Both the position numbers and the translations under genes were made by a program. Below are positions 44,922-53,379 of a stretch of DNA of 64,000 nt, in pieces. This stretch comes from Clostridium sp. Marseille-P299 (GTDB lineage Bacteria; Bacillota; Clostridia; Lachnospirales; Lachnospiraceae). The DNA is taken from contig NZ_FJVE01000005.1 of the NCBI RefSeq assembly GCF_900078195.1, positions 325,001-389,000 on the forward strand, read 5' to 3'. Under the pieces are notes generated by a model that was not told the origin of the DNA, did no database searches, and was given only the letters and a program-made list of their open reading frames with translations. The stretch's first letter is position 1, and the number at the start of each line of letters is the position of its first letter.

Positions 44922-46250
44922 CTACTCTAATAACCTTTGTAGTGGTCTTAGTGAATGTATTTTTGATAAAACCTCATTAAATTCATTTTTATAAGGGCAA
45001 CTACTGCATAACTTAAAGATTAGATAGCGTGATTTCTTCGTTAGCCTTGCTGCTATTTTTATAAGTTTTAAACGAATTGTATCAACTTGAAGATGTCTCA
45101 TCTTCTTTGGTAAAACCATTCGACGAAACCAATTGAATATGTTATATGTTAACATATTGATTTGGAGTCGATTTTGATTAGTTATGAAATCATGATTTGG
45201 CATAGCATTCATATGAAAGCCTAGTTTTGCTTCTTTAATCATGTTTTCCATAGTCCCTCGATTACAATAAAAACGTAAAATATCCTGGGCAGGAATCTCC
45301 ATATTTGTAACGATGAATGTATAATTAGCTACCATTACTCCATATGGTTTTTCAATCTTGCAAACAATTCTACGAGGATATGCCCAGCTATCAGCAGCAT
45401 ACATGAATTCAGTATAAGTGCAAGCGTAATCAACAAGATTATTGTTTAATGATTCCATAAAATCATAAACATCACCTTCAACCATCTTACGTAAGCGTGC
45501 TGATTCCTTCATACGAATAGCAAAACTCACACCATTGGTCTCTAACTTTTCATAAAGCATAACGTCTGCGAAACCACTATCACCTCTTAAGAATAGTTGA
45601 GTATCTGGATAATTATCCATATATTCCAATAGGAGAGGATACAAAAAATTATGTGCGTCCTTTGAAGTGTAAGTATTTCCTGGTCTTAACTCAGCCTTTA
45701 ATAAATCCTTAGTTAACCCATCAAATACTAATAATGGATGATATCCAACGTTTTGATAATGAGTATTATAGCTACTACCTTCTTGCGAACCATACGTAGT
45801 AAATGAAGTAGAGTCGACATCAAGAATGATCTGTTGTGGTTGTTCATAAGAATAAATCTTCTCACGTAATAGTTGATGAAGAACATCCATCTGCACAATA
45901 CAGATGTCATCAAGACGATTCATAAAACGGCTTATTGTAGGTTGAGATGCCAATCTTTCTTTCGAAAGAATTTGAGTAAATATAGGATCAAAAGCCAATT
46001 CATCCGCATCATCATCTTGAAAGTACCCAGCGATGTTTTGAAAGATACGTTGCATGAGTATGGATGAATCAGAATGAATACGCTGTTTTGTATCAGTACT
46101 AAAATTCTCAGCAATGATAGAGGGGATCTTTAGTTTATTTATATATTCATAGAGTAAAAGTAATCCAGAATCGGAGGAAAGTTCTCCTCCATTAAAATTT
46201 ATTTTAATACGGTTATTGCATTCTAAGTGTAAATCCTGTAAACTAGACAT
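44922..46250 (-). CDS. IS1380-family transposase
   Basis: This 442-residue DDE transposase is intact. It begins with the family-typical FNGGELSSDSGLLLLYEY. Catalytic acidic residues are visible in IILDVDSTSFTTYG (first Asp), LRGDSGFAD (second Asp) and NRGTMENMIKEAKLG (Glu). The frame is full length with no stop or shift, so the copy may be active. It moves the element by cut and paste. Codon usage is like that of the neighbours, so no sign of recent import from a different base composition. Confidence 0.95.
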   Translation of the reverse strand: MSSLQDLHLECNNRIKINFNGGELSSDSGLLLLYEYINKLKIPSIIAENFSTDTKQRIHSDSSILMQRIFQNIAGYFQDDDADELAFDPIFTQILSKERLASQPTISRFMNRLDDICIVQMDVLHQLLREKIYSYEQPQQIILDVDSTSFTTYGSQEGSSYNTHYQNVGYHPLLVFDGLTKDLLKAELRPGNTYTSKDAHNFLYPLLLEYMDNYPDTQLFLRGDSGFADVMLYEKLETNGVSFAIRMKESARLRKMVEGDVYDFMESLNNNLVDYACTYTEFMYAADSWAYPRRIVCKIEKPYGVMVANYTFIVTNMEIPAQDILRFYCNRGTMENMIKEAKLGFHMNAMPNHDFITNQNRLQINMLTYNIFNWFRRMVLPKKMRHLQVDTIRLKLIKIAARLTKKSRYLIFKLCSSCPYKNEFNEVLSKIHSLRPLQRLLE

Positions 46251-46386
46251 ATAAGGTTTCTCCTTTGTTTGATTTTGGGTCGCACTTAAATTTTAACAAA
46301 GAAGAGGCCTTTTTTCTATATCTAGATTTCACTTTTTAGGTGAAAGTAATAAATGTATGAAACTCAGTATTAAAAAGGTATTGTAT

Positions 46387-46407
46387 CATGCTAACAAGGT
46401 CAGCATG
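46387..46407. repeat. Internal palindrome at the right end of the IS
   Basis: CATGCT at 46387-46392 and AGCATG at 46402-46407 form a hairpin that overlaps the right terminal repeat. It may protect the transposase gene against outside transcription or be part of the end structure. Confidence 0.5.
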
Positions 46408-46516
46408 AATAATTCAGGATTAATATAATTACTAGGTTAATTATAAATAAATTGTAAGTCTCTAAACATATAAAAAACCATTATTAGACGATTGTTAATT
46501 GTCAGATGAGGTGCTT

Positions 46517-47347
46517 ATGGATAAAACAAATGATGATATCATATGGGTAAAAAAAAGAAAATTAGCTGCTTCCTATAGCATGAGTAGTTCTCATTGCCAC
46601 CAGTATAACGAAATATTTTATATAAAATCAGGAGAATGCAGCCTTTTTATGCAACATTCAATTTACAGATTAAGAGCAGGAGATATGGCAATTATATCTA
46701 CTGGAACGATACATAAAACCACTTATTTATCCACTTGTGAACATGAACGTATTGTACTTGATTTTAAAGATGAGCATATTAAAGAAATCACCGATCGGTA
46801 TGGTGAAAATATTTTTAACGAGTTACTTGGAAAAAAGGTCCTCTCTTTTACATCAAAACAAAAAAAGTATTTAGAAGATCTCTTGGATAAAATGATCCTT
46901 GAATTAGAGCAACCTGACAACTTTTCTGATGCTTTTCTAAATACCTATCTCGTGGAGTTTATATTATTTTTAATTAGGTATCAAAGTAGAACTACCCATA
47001 TTTATAAAACAATGGATTTAGAGAATGAATCCATACAACGTGCTGCTGATTATATATTTCATAATTATGATAAACCAATTACCTTAACGGAAATGGCTAA
47101 TATGTTGCATTTAAATCGAACTTATTTTTCAAAAAAATTTAAACAAACAACTGGTATAGGCTTTAAAGAATATTTAACTAGAATTCGTATACGGCGCGCA
47201 GAGCAACTTTTACTAGAAAGTAATATGTCTATCACTGAAATAGCCTTTGCTTGTGGGTTTACTGACAGCAATTATTTTGGTGATGCCTTTCGTCATATAA
47301 ATGGTGTTTCTCCATTAGCCTATCGAAAAAATAATCATCCATTTTAA
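46517..47347 (+). CDS. AraC-family transcriptional regulator with cupin domain
   Basis: This 276-residue protein has an N-terminal cupin sensor (about 1-140, beginning with SSHCHQYNEIFYI, which resembles the metal-binding cupin motif) and a C-terminal double helix-turn-helix of AraC type (about 170-270: ITLTEMANMLHLNRTYFSKKF and the closing SITEIAFACGFTDSNYF). It probably senses a sugar or similar ligand and activates nearby genes. The start at 46517 is chosen for GAGGTG upstream; six codons further up is a TTG without a box. Before the IS insertion it would have been about 340 bases from the LPXTG gene, divergent from it, so it is the best candidate for that gene's regulator. Confidence 0.9.
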   Translation: MDKTNDDIIWVKKRKLAASYSMSSSHCHQYNEIFYIKSGECSLFMQHSIYRLRAGDMAIISTGTIHKTTYLSTCEHERIVLDFKDEHIKEITDRYGENIFNELLGKKVLSFTSKQKKYLEDLLDKMILELEQPDNFSDAFLNTYLVEFILFLIRYQSRTTHIYKTMDLENESIQRAADYIFHNYDKPITLTEMANMLHLNRTYFSKKFKQTTGIGFKEYLTRIRIRRAEQLLLESNMSITEIAFACGFTDSNYFGDAFRHINGVSPLAYRKNNHPF

Positions 47348-47423
47348 TCCTAAACATCATAACCAACAATTCGCTACTGTTTAGAAAAAGTAGTAACATT
47401 GTTATCAGTGTGAAACTGCAAAA

Positions 47424-47473
47424 TAAAAGGAGTTATACACAAATTATATGTTACTTGTGTATAACTCCTTTTA
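47424..47473. terminator. Bidirectional terminator after the AraC-type gene
   Basis: AAAAGGAGTTATACACAA and TTGTGTATAACTCCTTTT form a perfect 18-bp stem with an 11- to 12-base loop, between convergent genes. Confidence 0.92.
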
Positions 47474-47475
47474 AA

Positions 47476-48246
47476 CTATTCAAATATATAACTAGTCATC
47501 GATAAACTTCCTAAGGTACAAGAATCATTAAATACAGTTACTTTATCTGTTTTATCTGCAGCTCCTAATATATAAAGCAAAGGATAAAAATGGTCTGGAG
47601 TCGGAACAGCATACTTTGCGTCTTTATGTGTATGATAGTTCACGACATCTTCATACTTTCCAGCTAGTATTGATTCTTTAATATAGTCATCAAAATCATT
47701 CGCCCATTTCGTTCCTCCACTATTCTCCCAATCCACTGCTCTTAAGTTATGTACCACGTTTCCACTAGCCAGTATAAGAACACCTTCCTCTCTTAATTTA
47801 GAGATGCAAGTTCCTAATCTATAGTGCTCACTGCTTGGGGCTGTTCCATCTACACTTAACTGAAAGACTGGAACGTCTGCCTTTGGAAACATCTTAACTA
47901 AAACTGACCAGGCTCCATGATCCAATCCCCAAGTATCATCGGCAAGCACCTTAGAGCCAATTAGCTCCTTCGTCTCTTTTGCAACTTCAGGTGCGCCTTG
48001 GGCTTTATAAACTACTTCATATAACTCTTTTGGAAATCCATACATATCATAAACCATTTTAGGATTTTCATCTTCGCAAATTTTAGTCCCCTTAGTATAC
48101 CAATGGGCAGAAACTACTAAGATGGCTTTTGCCTTTGGTAAACGCCTACCAACCTCTTCCCAATTTTTTGTATATTTATTATCTTCAATAGCATTCATTG
48201 GTGATCCGTGACCGATGAATAGCATTGGCATTTTGTTTCCTGACAT
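47476..48246 (-). CDS. LigB-family extradiol dioxygenase (DODA/YgiD type)
   Basis: This 256-residue protein belongs to the class III extradiol dioxygenase group like YgiD, which cleaves 4,5-DOPA in plants and E. coli. Metal ligands are visible: His13 in IGHGSPM and His48 in SAHWY, with a later LDHGAWSVL and GNVVHNL. The natural substrate in an anaerobe is unclear, because the family reaction needs oxygen; a different role is possible. The start at 48246 is chosen for AAAGGAG upstream; 17 upstream codons are not family-like. It stands alone. Confidence 0.87.
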   Translation of the reverse strand: MSGNKMPMLFIGHGSPMNAIEDNKYTKNWEEVGRRLPKAKAILVVSAHWYTKGTKICEDENPKMVYDMYGFPKELYEVVYKAQGAPEVAKETKELIGSKVLADDTWGLDHGAWSVLVKMFPKADVPVFQLSVDGTAPSSEHYRLGTCISKLREEGVLILASGNVVHNLRAVDWENSGGTKWANDFDDYIKESILAGKYEDVVNYHTHKDAKYAVPTPDHFYPLLYILGAADKTDKVTVFNDSCTLGSLSMTSYIFE

Positions 48247-48483
48247 AAAAACTCCTTTCGTAAATAAAGCTTTTAAGTGTCGTATCACTTTTATCATAAA
48301 AATAAGTATATAAATATCAAAATGTAAATCAGTACTTATTTATACTCGTTATATCATTAGTAATCCTATAAGTCAACCTATCCCCTTTAGACCATACTCA
48401 TAATAATGATACCAATGTTAATACATCCTCATCAATCGCATGACATGCATCGCCAAAGTTAATCACATGAAGCTTTGATACAA

Positions 48484-49011
48484 TTACATAATCCACCCAA
48501 CTAAAATCACGCTCATAACAACGCCTGTTAACGTGGCTACTAAAGCTCCTGCTAGAGTATACCTCGTCTTCTTAACCCCTGCTGTCATAAAATACACGGC
48601 CATGGTATAAAATATGGTTTCCGTACAACTCATTATTATTGAGGATAGTCTTCCCAAATAAGAGTCCGGTCCAAATTCTTTAAAAATATCCAGCAGTAAA
48701 GACGTTGCCGCAGAGGAAGAAAACATTTTTACGACCACCAAAGGAACAAGTTCTCCTGGGAACTTAAGAATTGATGTAATAGGAGCTATTACATTTGAAA
48801 GTGCTTCTAGCGCTCCAGAAGCCCTCATAATGCCGATTCCTACCATTAGGCCTATTAACGTAGGCAATATGTCTAAAACTACCTTAAAACCCTCTCTAGC
48901 GCCTTTGATGAATATATCATAAACATTCTTTTTCATAAGTAGGCCTAAACCTATAATATATAAAAACAAAAAAGGAATAATATAATCCGATATGTAAATA
49001 AGAAAATTCAA
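48484..49011 (-). CDS. spmB: Spore maturation protein B
   Basis: This 175-residue integral membrane protein has four or five hydrophobic segments and a nucleoside-recognition/gate domain like SpmB of B. subtilis. A typical stretch is PTLIGLMVGIGIMRASGAL, followed by KMFSSSAATSLLLD. SpmA and SpmB are needed for spore core dehydration. It follows spmA by 123 bases in the same direction, a gap filled with degenerate repeats (listed separately). Confidence 0.92.
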   Translation of the reverse strand: MNFLIYISDYIIPFLFLYIIGLGLLMKKNVYDIFIKGAREGFKVVLDILPTLIGLMVGIGIMRASGALEALSNVIAPITSILKFPGELVPLVVVKMFSSSAATSLLLDIFKEFGPDSYLGRLSSIIMSCTETIFYTMAVYFMTAGVKKTRYTLAGALVATLTGVVMSVILVGWIM

Positions 49012-49021
49012 AGCAATCCCC

Positions 49022-49134
49022 AGCCTTTCTATTTGAATCTAGTGCTTTCTTTCAGAGTTTACTGCTTTCTATTTAAGTCAACAGTCTTCTATTAGAAGCT
49101 ACTACTTTCCATTAGAACCCACTACCTTCCCATT
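49022..49134 (-). repeat. Degenerate ~20-bp repeats between spmA and spmB
   Basis: The gap holds five to six diverged copies of a unit like CTTTCTATTTGAATCTAGTG (plus strand), each beginning CTTTC or CTTCT and ending near ACTA/ACTG. They fill nearly the whole space between the two genes. Confidence 0.7.
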
Positions 49135-49716
49135 CTAATTCTTAGCCAATTTTCTAGCTATGATGGAAAACAATGCCCCAACAAATGTAGAAAACAGTGT
49201 TGCTACTAAACCTGCACCAAGTATTTCTGCTGGGTTTATTGATCCATACTGAGTACGATAAGCAATAATATTAACTGGAATAAGTTGCAATGAAGAAATA
49301 TTAATAATTAAAAAGGTGCACATGTCTGGACTCGCTTTATCACGCATTTCATTTAATTTAGCAAACTCTTTCATTGCTTTTAACCCTACTGGAGTAGCTG
49401 CCCAGCCAAGGCCCAAAATATTTGCAATCATATTGGAAGCTATGTATTCATTTACAATATGATTTTTTGGAATATCAGGAAATAAAATCCGAAGCACTGG
49501 TCGCAATGCTTTTGTAAGCTTTTCTATAATCCCTATCTCTTTGGCAATTTCCATAAGTCCCATCCATAAAGACATGATTCCTAGCATTGTAATACACAAT
49601 GTAACAGCTTCCTTTGCTGAATTTAACGTGGAGGTACTAACATCTGCAATTTTTCCCGTTAAAGTTCCATAGATAATTCCAAAAACTATCATAAATCCCC
49701 ATAAATAGTTAATCAT
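49135..49716 (-). CDS. spmA: Spore maturation protein A
   Basis: This 193-residue integral membrane protein matches SpmA: the N-terminal INYLWGFMIVFGIIYG, the ALRPVLRILFPDIP loop and the NMIANILGLGWAATPVGLKA stretch (NILGLGWAATPVGLKAM). It acts with SpmB in spore core dehydration. The ribosome binding site is poor, but the N-terminus aligns with the B. subtilis protein, so the first Met is kept. Divergent from abrB. Confidence 0.92.
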   Translation of the reverse strand: MINYLWGFMIVFGIIYGTLTGKIADVSTSTLNSAKEAVTLCITMLGIMSLWMGLMEIAKEIGIIEKLTKALRPVLRILFPDIPKNHIVNEYIASNMIANILGLGWAATPVGLKAMKEFAKLNEMRDKASPDMCTFLIINISSLQLIPVNIIAYRTQYGSINPAEILGAGLVATLFSTFVGALFSIIARKLAKN

Positions 49717-50052
49717 TTTATTTTTTTTCGCTTCATTTTTTTTAATTTTATGTTAATTCTAATTAATATATTCGTGTTTTTGATGTAGTAGTATTTTAAA
49801 TTTAACTATATTTTTAACATAAAATTTCAACAAAGCACTGAAAATTAGCGAAATTTCTCTTTTCATGTATGATTATGTTATTATATGATATTAATTAGAA
49901 AAATTATAAAAGTCAAAAAAATGCTAAAATGTCTTAATTTTTTCAGTTGACTATTTTTACCTCCTATGATATTTTATAATAAGTGACCCCAATAATTAAC
50001 ATATTTTTACATTTTACTAGCGTTTTTGACAGTTTTGAAAGGAGAAATAAAA
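49717..50052. other. Divergent AT-rich region between spmA and abrB
   Basis: About 335 bases, very AT-rich. A TTGACT with TATTTT at 17 bases spacing (near 49950) is a weak promoter candidate for abrB. Sporulation-type promoters for spmA could be here, but I could not identify one. No coding potential was seen. Confidence 0.5.
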
Positions 50053-50310
50053 ATGAAAAGCACAGGTATTGTTAGAAAATTAGACGAATTAGGACGTATT
50101 ACACTTCCAATTGAATTAAGAAGAACTCTTGGAGTAAGTGAAAGAGATCCATTAGAAATTTTTGTAGATGAAGGAAGAATTATTTTACAAAAATATGAAC
50201 CAACTGATATCTTTAACGGAGAAAAAGATGAATTATTCGATTACTGCGGTAAAAAGGTATCTAAGAGTTCTATTACAGAACTTGCTAAACTTGCTGGTCT
50301 TATCGACTAA
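50053..50310 (+). CDS. abrB: AbrB-family transition-state regulator
   Basis: This 85-residue DNA-binding protein has the N-terminal swapped-hairpin AbrB domain (MKSTGIVRKLDELGRITLPIELRRTLGV, key part RKLDELGRITLPIELR) and a short C-terminal domain for multimer formation. AbrB represses stationary-phase and sporulation genes during growth. The start at 50053 is chosen for AAAGGAG 8 bases upstream. Placement beside rsmI is the same as in B. subtilis. Family paralogues are common in Clostridia, so the precise role is inferred. Confidence 0.93.
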   Translation: MKSTGIVRKLDELGRITLPIELRRTLGVSERDPLEIFVDEGRIILQKYEPTDIFNGEKDELFDYCGKKVSKSSITELAKLAGLID

Positions 50311-50377
50311 TTTAAAAAACTATTTACCTTGTGGAATAGTTTAAATTTAATAATCCATAGGTACTAGTCTTTAGAAA

Positions 50378-50440
50378 ACTAAGAGGATGATGCTTGCGTT
50401 TTTTGATAAAACGATTTAGCATCATTCTTTTAGTTTTTTC
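50378..50440 (+). terminator. Terminator after abrB
   Basis: AAACTAAGAGGATGATGCT pairs with AGCATCATTCTTTTAGTTT with a small bulge, followed by a T run (TTTTTTC). It closes abrB about 70 bases past its stop and may also serve the convergent rsmI gene. Confidence 0.8.
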
Positions 50441-50549
50441 TGTATAAAATATCCAAATATTTCAGACGAAACATACTTTAAAATGCCATTTTATAAACCC
50501 TGTCATTTTTATATGCTTTAATCTATATTTAACTTTATTTACTTATTAT

Positions 50550-51395
50550 TTACTCTTCATTTAACAGCATTGCATAAATGTCTCGCTTTGGTACACCTCG
50601 ATCATCTGCAACAGCCTTCATTGCTTCTTTTTTATTCATCCCTTGATTCATATAGTGATCCATATGTTCACTAAGGGTCCATGAAAGCCACTTTTCCTGA
50701 CTTTCTTTAATTAATTCTTCTCGGCTCTTGCCCTCAATAACAATTACGCATTCACCTTTCGCATCATTTTCCTCATAATAGGCAATCGCCTTTTCAAATG
50801 TAGATGTAAATACGGTTTCATGTTTCTTGGTAAGCTCACGTAGAATAGTTATATTACGGTCTCCAAGGGCCTCAAATAGCATTTTAAGCGTCTTAACAAG
50901 CCTATGTGGTGCTTCATATAGGATAATGGTTCTTGTCTCATTTACAAGCTCATTTAAGATGTCTTGTCTCTCCTTTTTATCCGTTGGTAAAAATGCTTCA
51001 AATGCAAACCTTCTAGTTGGTAATCCAGATAATGAAAGTGCCGTAACACATGCACTTGCTCCAGGGAGTGAAGTTACTGTAATTCCAGCTTCATATGCCA
51101 TTTTAACAAGTTCCTCCCCTGGATCTGAGATTCCAGGTGTCCCAGCATCTGTAATTAATGCAATATTCTCACCCTCTAGTAATTTATTAACTAAGTACTT
51201 GCCTTTATCATATTTGTTGTATTCATGATAACTTGTCATTGGTGTTGTAATTTCAAAATGATTTAATAGCTTTATACTATTTCTAGTGTCCTCCGCAGCG
51301 ATTAAATCCACTTCTTTTAATATTCTAAGTACCCGAAACGTAATATCTTCTAAATTACCGATTGGGGTTGCACATAAATATAGGGTTCCTGCCAT
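50550..51395 (-). CDS. rsmI: 16S rRNA 2'-O-methyltransferase (cytidine 1402)
   Basis: RsmI methylates the ribose of C1402 in 16S rRNA at the decoding centre. The 281-residue protein has TLYLCATPIGNLEDIT, AAEDTRNS, ITDAGTPGISDPG and LPGASACVTALSLSGL motifs that make the SAM site. AAAGGAAAGGG lies before the ATG. It belongs to the conserved block of trmN6, yaaT, holB, yaaR genes in the same direction. Confidence 0.95.
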   Translation of the reverse strand: MAGTLYLCATPIGNLEDITFRVLRILKEVDLIAAEDTRNSIKLLNHFEITTPMTSYHEYNKYDKGKYLVNKLLEGENIALITDAGTPGISDPGEELVKMAYEAGITVTSLPGASACVTALSLSGLPTRRFAFEAFLPTDKKERQDILNELVNETRTIILYEAPHRLVKTLKMLFEALGDRNITILRELTKKHETVFTSTFEKAIAYYEENDAKGECVIVIEGKSREELIKESQEKWLSWTLSEHMDHYMNQGMNKKEAMKAVADDRGVPKRDIYAMLLNEE

Positions 51396-51437
51396 ACTAT
51401 TACCCTTTCCTTTCCACTTTCAGTCAGTTACAACAAA

Positions 51438-51532
51438 ACAGATTTATTTCTGTTAGAAAAATCAGATTTATTTCTGTTACAAACAGATTCATAACTGTTA
51501 TATACACATTCATATCTGATACAATCAGATAT
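51438..51532 (-). repeat. Degenerate ~25-bp repeats upstream of rsmI
   Basis: Four imperfect units with a CAGATTTATTTCTGTTA core (the first two nearly identical, the others CAGATTCATAACTGTTA-like and CATTCATATCTGATAC) follow one another. Each contains a small dyad (CAG/CTG or CAGAT/ATCTG). They fill most of the 200-base gap between trmN6 and rsmI. Confidence 0.75.
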
Positions 51533-51596
51533 GAAAGAAAGAGGCCGTTGCAAACTAGTTAACTTATATAAACTGTATTTGCAATAACCCCTTTAA

Positions 51597-52337
51597 TTAA
51601 TATCCATAAATTTTATAAATCTCATCGGTATAAACATGTTCCTCTTTATACACAATCAGCGGAGCTTCAACTGTAACCATAGGATTTCCGCCTTTTAAAC
51701 CTTCTATAAGCACCATATTGGGCTCTTTATGCAAATAAGGATGAACAAACCTTAATCTCTTAGGCTCTAATTTATATCGTTTCATTACTTCAATAATTTC
51801 TGCCAATCGAAATGGTCGGTGCACCATAAATAAGCGACCGTTTTGCTTTAAAACTTTGGATGATTCTCGAATTACATCTTCCAAAGAGCAAAGAAGTTCA
51901 TGCCTTGCAATTGCTTTGGGCTGATTTGGATTTACAAGTCCATGGTCGTGGTTCATATAGGGCGGATTGCTTGTTACTACATCAAAAGAAGCTGCACCAA
52001 AAATCTTAGAGGCTTCTTTGATATCTCCAGTTACTATGTCAATCTTTTCTTCTAAAGAATTCCCTTTTACGCTACGTCTTGCCATATCTGCACTTTCTTC
52101 TTGGATTTCTAGACCTGTAAGATGCCTTCCTTTATTCCTACCTTCTAATAAAATTGGAATAATTCCAGTGCCTGTCCCGAGATCTAGCACCGTGTCAGTT
52201 TCTTTAATTTTTGCAAAACCAGTTAACAACACCGCATCCATACCAAAACAGAACTTATTTGGATTCTGAATAATTTTATAATTATTACGATGCAAATCAT
52301 CTAAACGTTCATCGGGTAGTAATAACTCCTCCCACAT
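51597..52337 (-). CDS. tRNA1(Val) adenine-N6 methyltransferase family protein
   Basis: This 246-residue SAM-dependent methyltransferase matches the YfiC/YabB group. SAM motif is VLDLGTGTGIIPILL and the catalytic NPPY is in VTSNPPYMNHD. The E. coli protein methylates A37 of tRNA1(Val); the substrate here is presumed similar. AAGGAGG precedes the ATG. The position before rsmI is that of yabB in B. subtilis. Confidence 0.9.
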   Translation of the reverse strand: MWEELLLPDERLDDLHRNNYKIIQNPNKFCFGMDAVLLTGFAKIKETDTVLDLGTGTGIIPILLEGRNKGRHLTGLEIQEESADMARRSVKGNSLEEKIDIVTGDIKEASKIFGAASFDVVTSNPPYMNHDHGLVNPNQPKAIARHELLCSLEDVIRESSKVLKQNGRLFMVHRPFRLAEIIEVMKRYKLEPKRLRFVHPYLHKEPNMVLIEGLKGGNPMVTVEAPLIVYKEEHVYTDEIYKIYGY

Positions 52338-52444
52338 GCATCCTCCTTATAATCACACCATAACTAATCTACTAGGAAAATTACCAAGTAGATTACCTTG
52401 TAGTTAATAATTACTTGGCAATCTACATATAATTTCTTTATAAA

Positions 52445-53347
52445 CTAGTCATCTAAATGATTACCTTCTTTTTTCTCTAATAACTCTAATGCACGAAGTT
52501 CATCATCCATTAGAATCTTCTCTTTTTTCTTTTTCGGTTTAAATTTTAAATCGTCAACTTTATATTCTCGTATTTCTTTTTCATCGTTTTCAAGCTCTAC
52601 AATTACCTTTACAAGCTGCTTTAAGACACTTACGCTTGAAACTTCACCTTGAAGATTATCCGATGTTGTAACACGGTCTCCTACGTTTGGTAATTTAGCA
52701 TTTAAGTCTTCGTATGCTTCTTCTTCATTCTTTAGACAACACATCAATCGACCGCATACACCTGAAATCTTTGTTGGATTAAGGGATAAGTTCTGCTCTT
52801 TCGCCATTTTAATTGACACTGGGGCAAACTCAGATAGATGGGTATGACAGCATAATGGACGACCACAAATACCGATTCCACCAACAATCTTAGTTTCATC
52901 TCTTACACCGATTTGTCTAAGCTCGATTCTAGTCTTAAAAACTGCTGCCAAATCCTTTACTAACTCACGAAAGTCAATTCTTCCATCAGCCGTAAAATAA
53001 AAAAGCACTTTGTTGTTATCAAATGTGTACTCACAATCAATTAGTTTCATCTCAAGTCCGTGCTTTGCTATTTTTTCTAAACAAATGCGAAATGCATCTT
53101 TTTCTTTTTCTTTATTCTTTTTCTCTGTTTCATCATCTTCTGGTGTTGCAGTTCTCATAACACTCTTTAATGGTTGTATGACTTTTTCATCCTCTACATC
53201 TCTTGGTCCAAGTACAACCATACCATATTCCACGCCACGTGCAGTTTCAACAATTACGTTGTCACCCTGCTTTATATCATATCCCGCTGGATCAAAAAAA
53301 TATACTTTTCCCGCTCTTCGAAAGCGTACCCCGATAACATTGATCAT
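52445..53347 (-). CDS. ricT: RicT/YaaT, PSP1-domain protein
   Basis: This 300-residue protein matches YaaT (RicT), part of the Y-complex (RicA, RicF, RicT) that in B. subtilis helps RNase Y-dependent mRNA maturation and sporulation. It has the PSP1 domain with Cys motifs GGIGICGRPLCC and SGVCGRLMCC, which bind iron-sulfur clusters in the complex. Lys-rich C-terminal tail. GAGAGGA precedes the ATG. It lies between holB and trmN6, as in B. subtilis apart from a missing yabA. Confidence 0.93.
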   Translation of the reverse strand: MINVIGVRFRRAGKVYFFDPAGYDIKQGDNVIVETARGVEYGMVVLGPRDVEDEKVIQPLKSVMRTATPEDDETEKKNKEKEKDAFRICLEKIAKHGLEMKLIDCEYTFDNNKVLFYFTADGRIDFRELVKDLAAVFKTRIELRQIGVRDETKIVGGIGICGRPLCCHTHLSEFAPVSIKMAKEQNLSLNPTKISGVCGRLMCCLKNEEEAYEDLNAKLPNVGDRVTTSDNLQGEVSSVSVLKQLVKVIVELENDEKEIREYKVDDLKFKPKKKKEKILMDDELRALELLEKKEGNHLDD

Positions 53348-53379
53348 GATTCTTATCCTCTCTATTTGTAATATCTATA

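Larger units (their letters stand above)
44751..46418. mobile_element. Complete IS1380-family insertion sequence
   Basis: The element is 1668 bp long. Its terminal inverted repeats are perfect for 15 bases: CCTGAATTATTCATG at 44751-44765 and its complement at 46404-46418. The flanks show the 5-bp target duplication ATTAA at 44746-44750 and 46419-46423. It holds one transposase gene. The CCT ends, size and duplication length fit the IS1380 family. It has inserted between the LPXTG protein gene and the AraC-type regulator gene. Confidence 0.95.

Noticed and set aside
47476..48246. Aromatic degradation cluster
   Set aside because: Only one LigB-type gene is present and the organism seems anaerobic; no other aromatic pathway gene is near.
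51438..51532. CRISPR array
   Set aside because: Units are degenerate, about 25 bp and lack unique spacers of even length; no cas genes are present.
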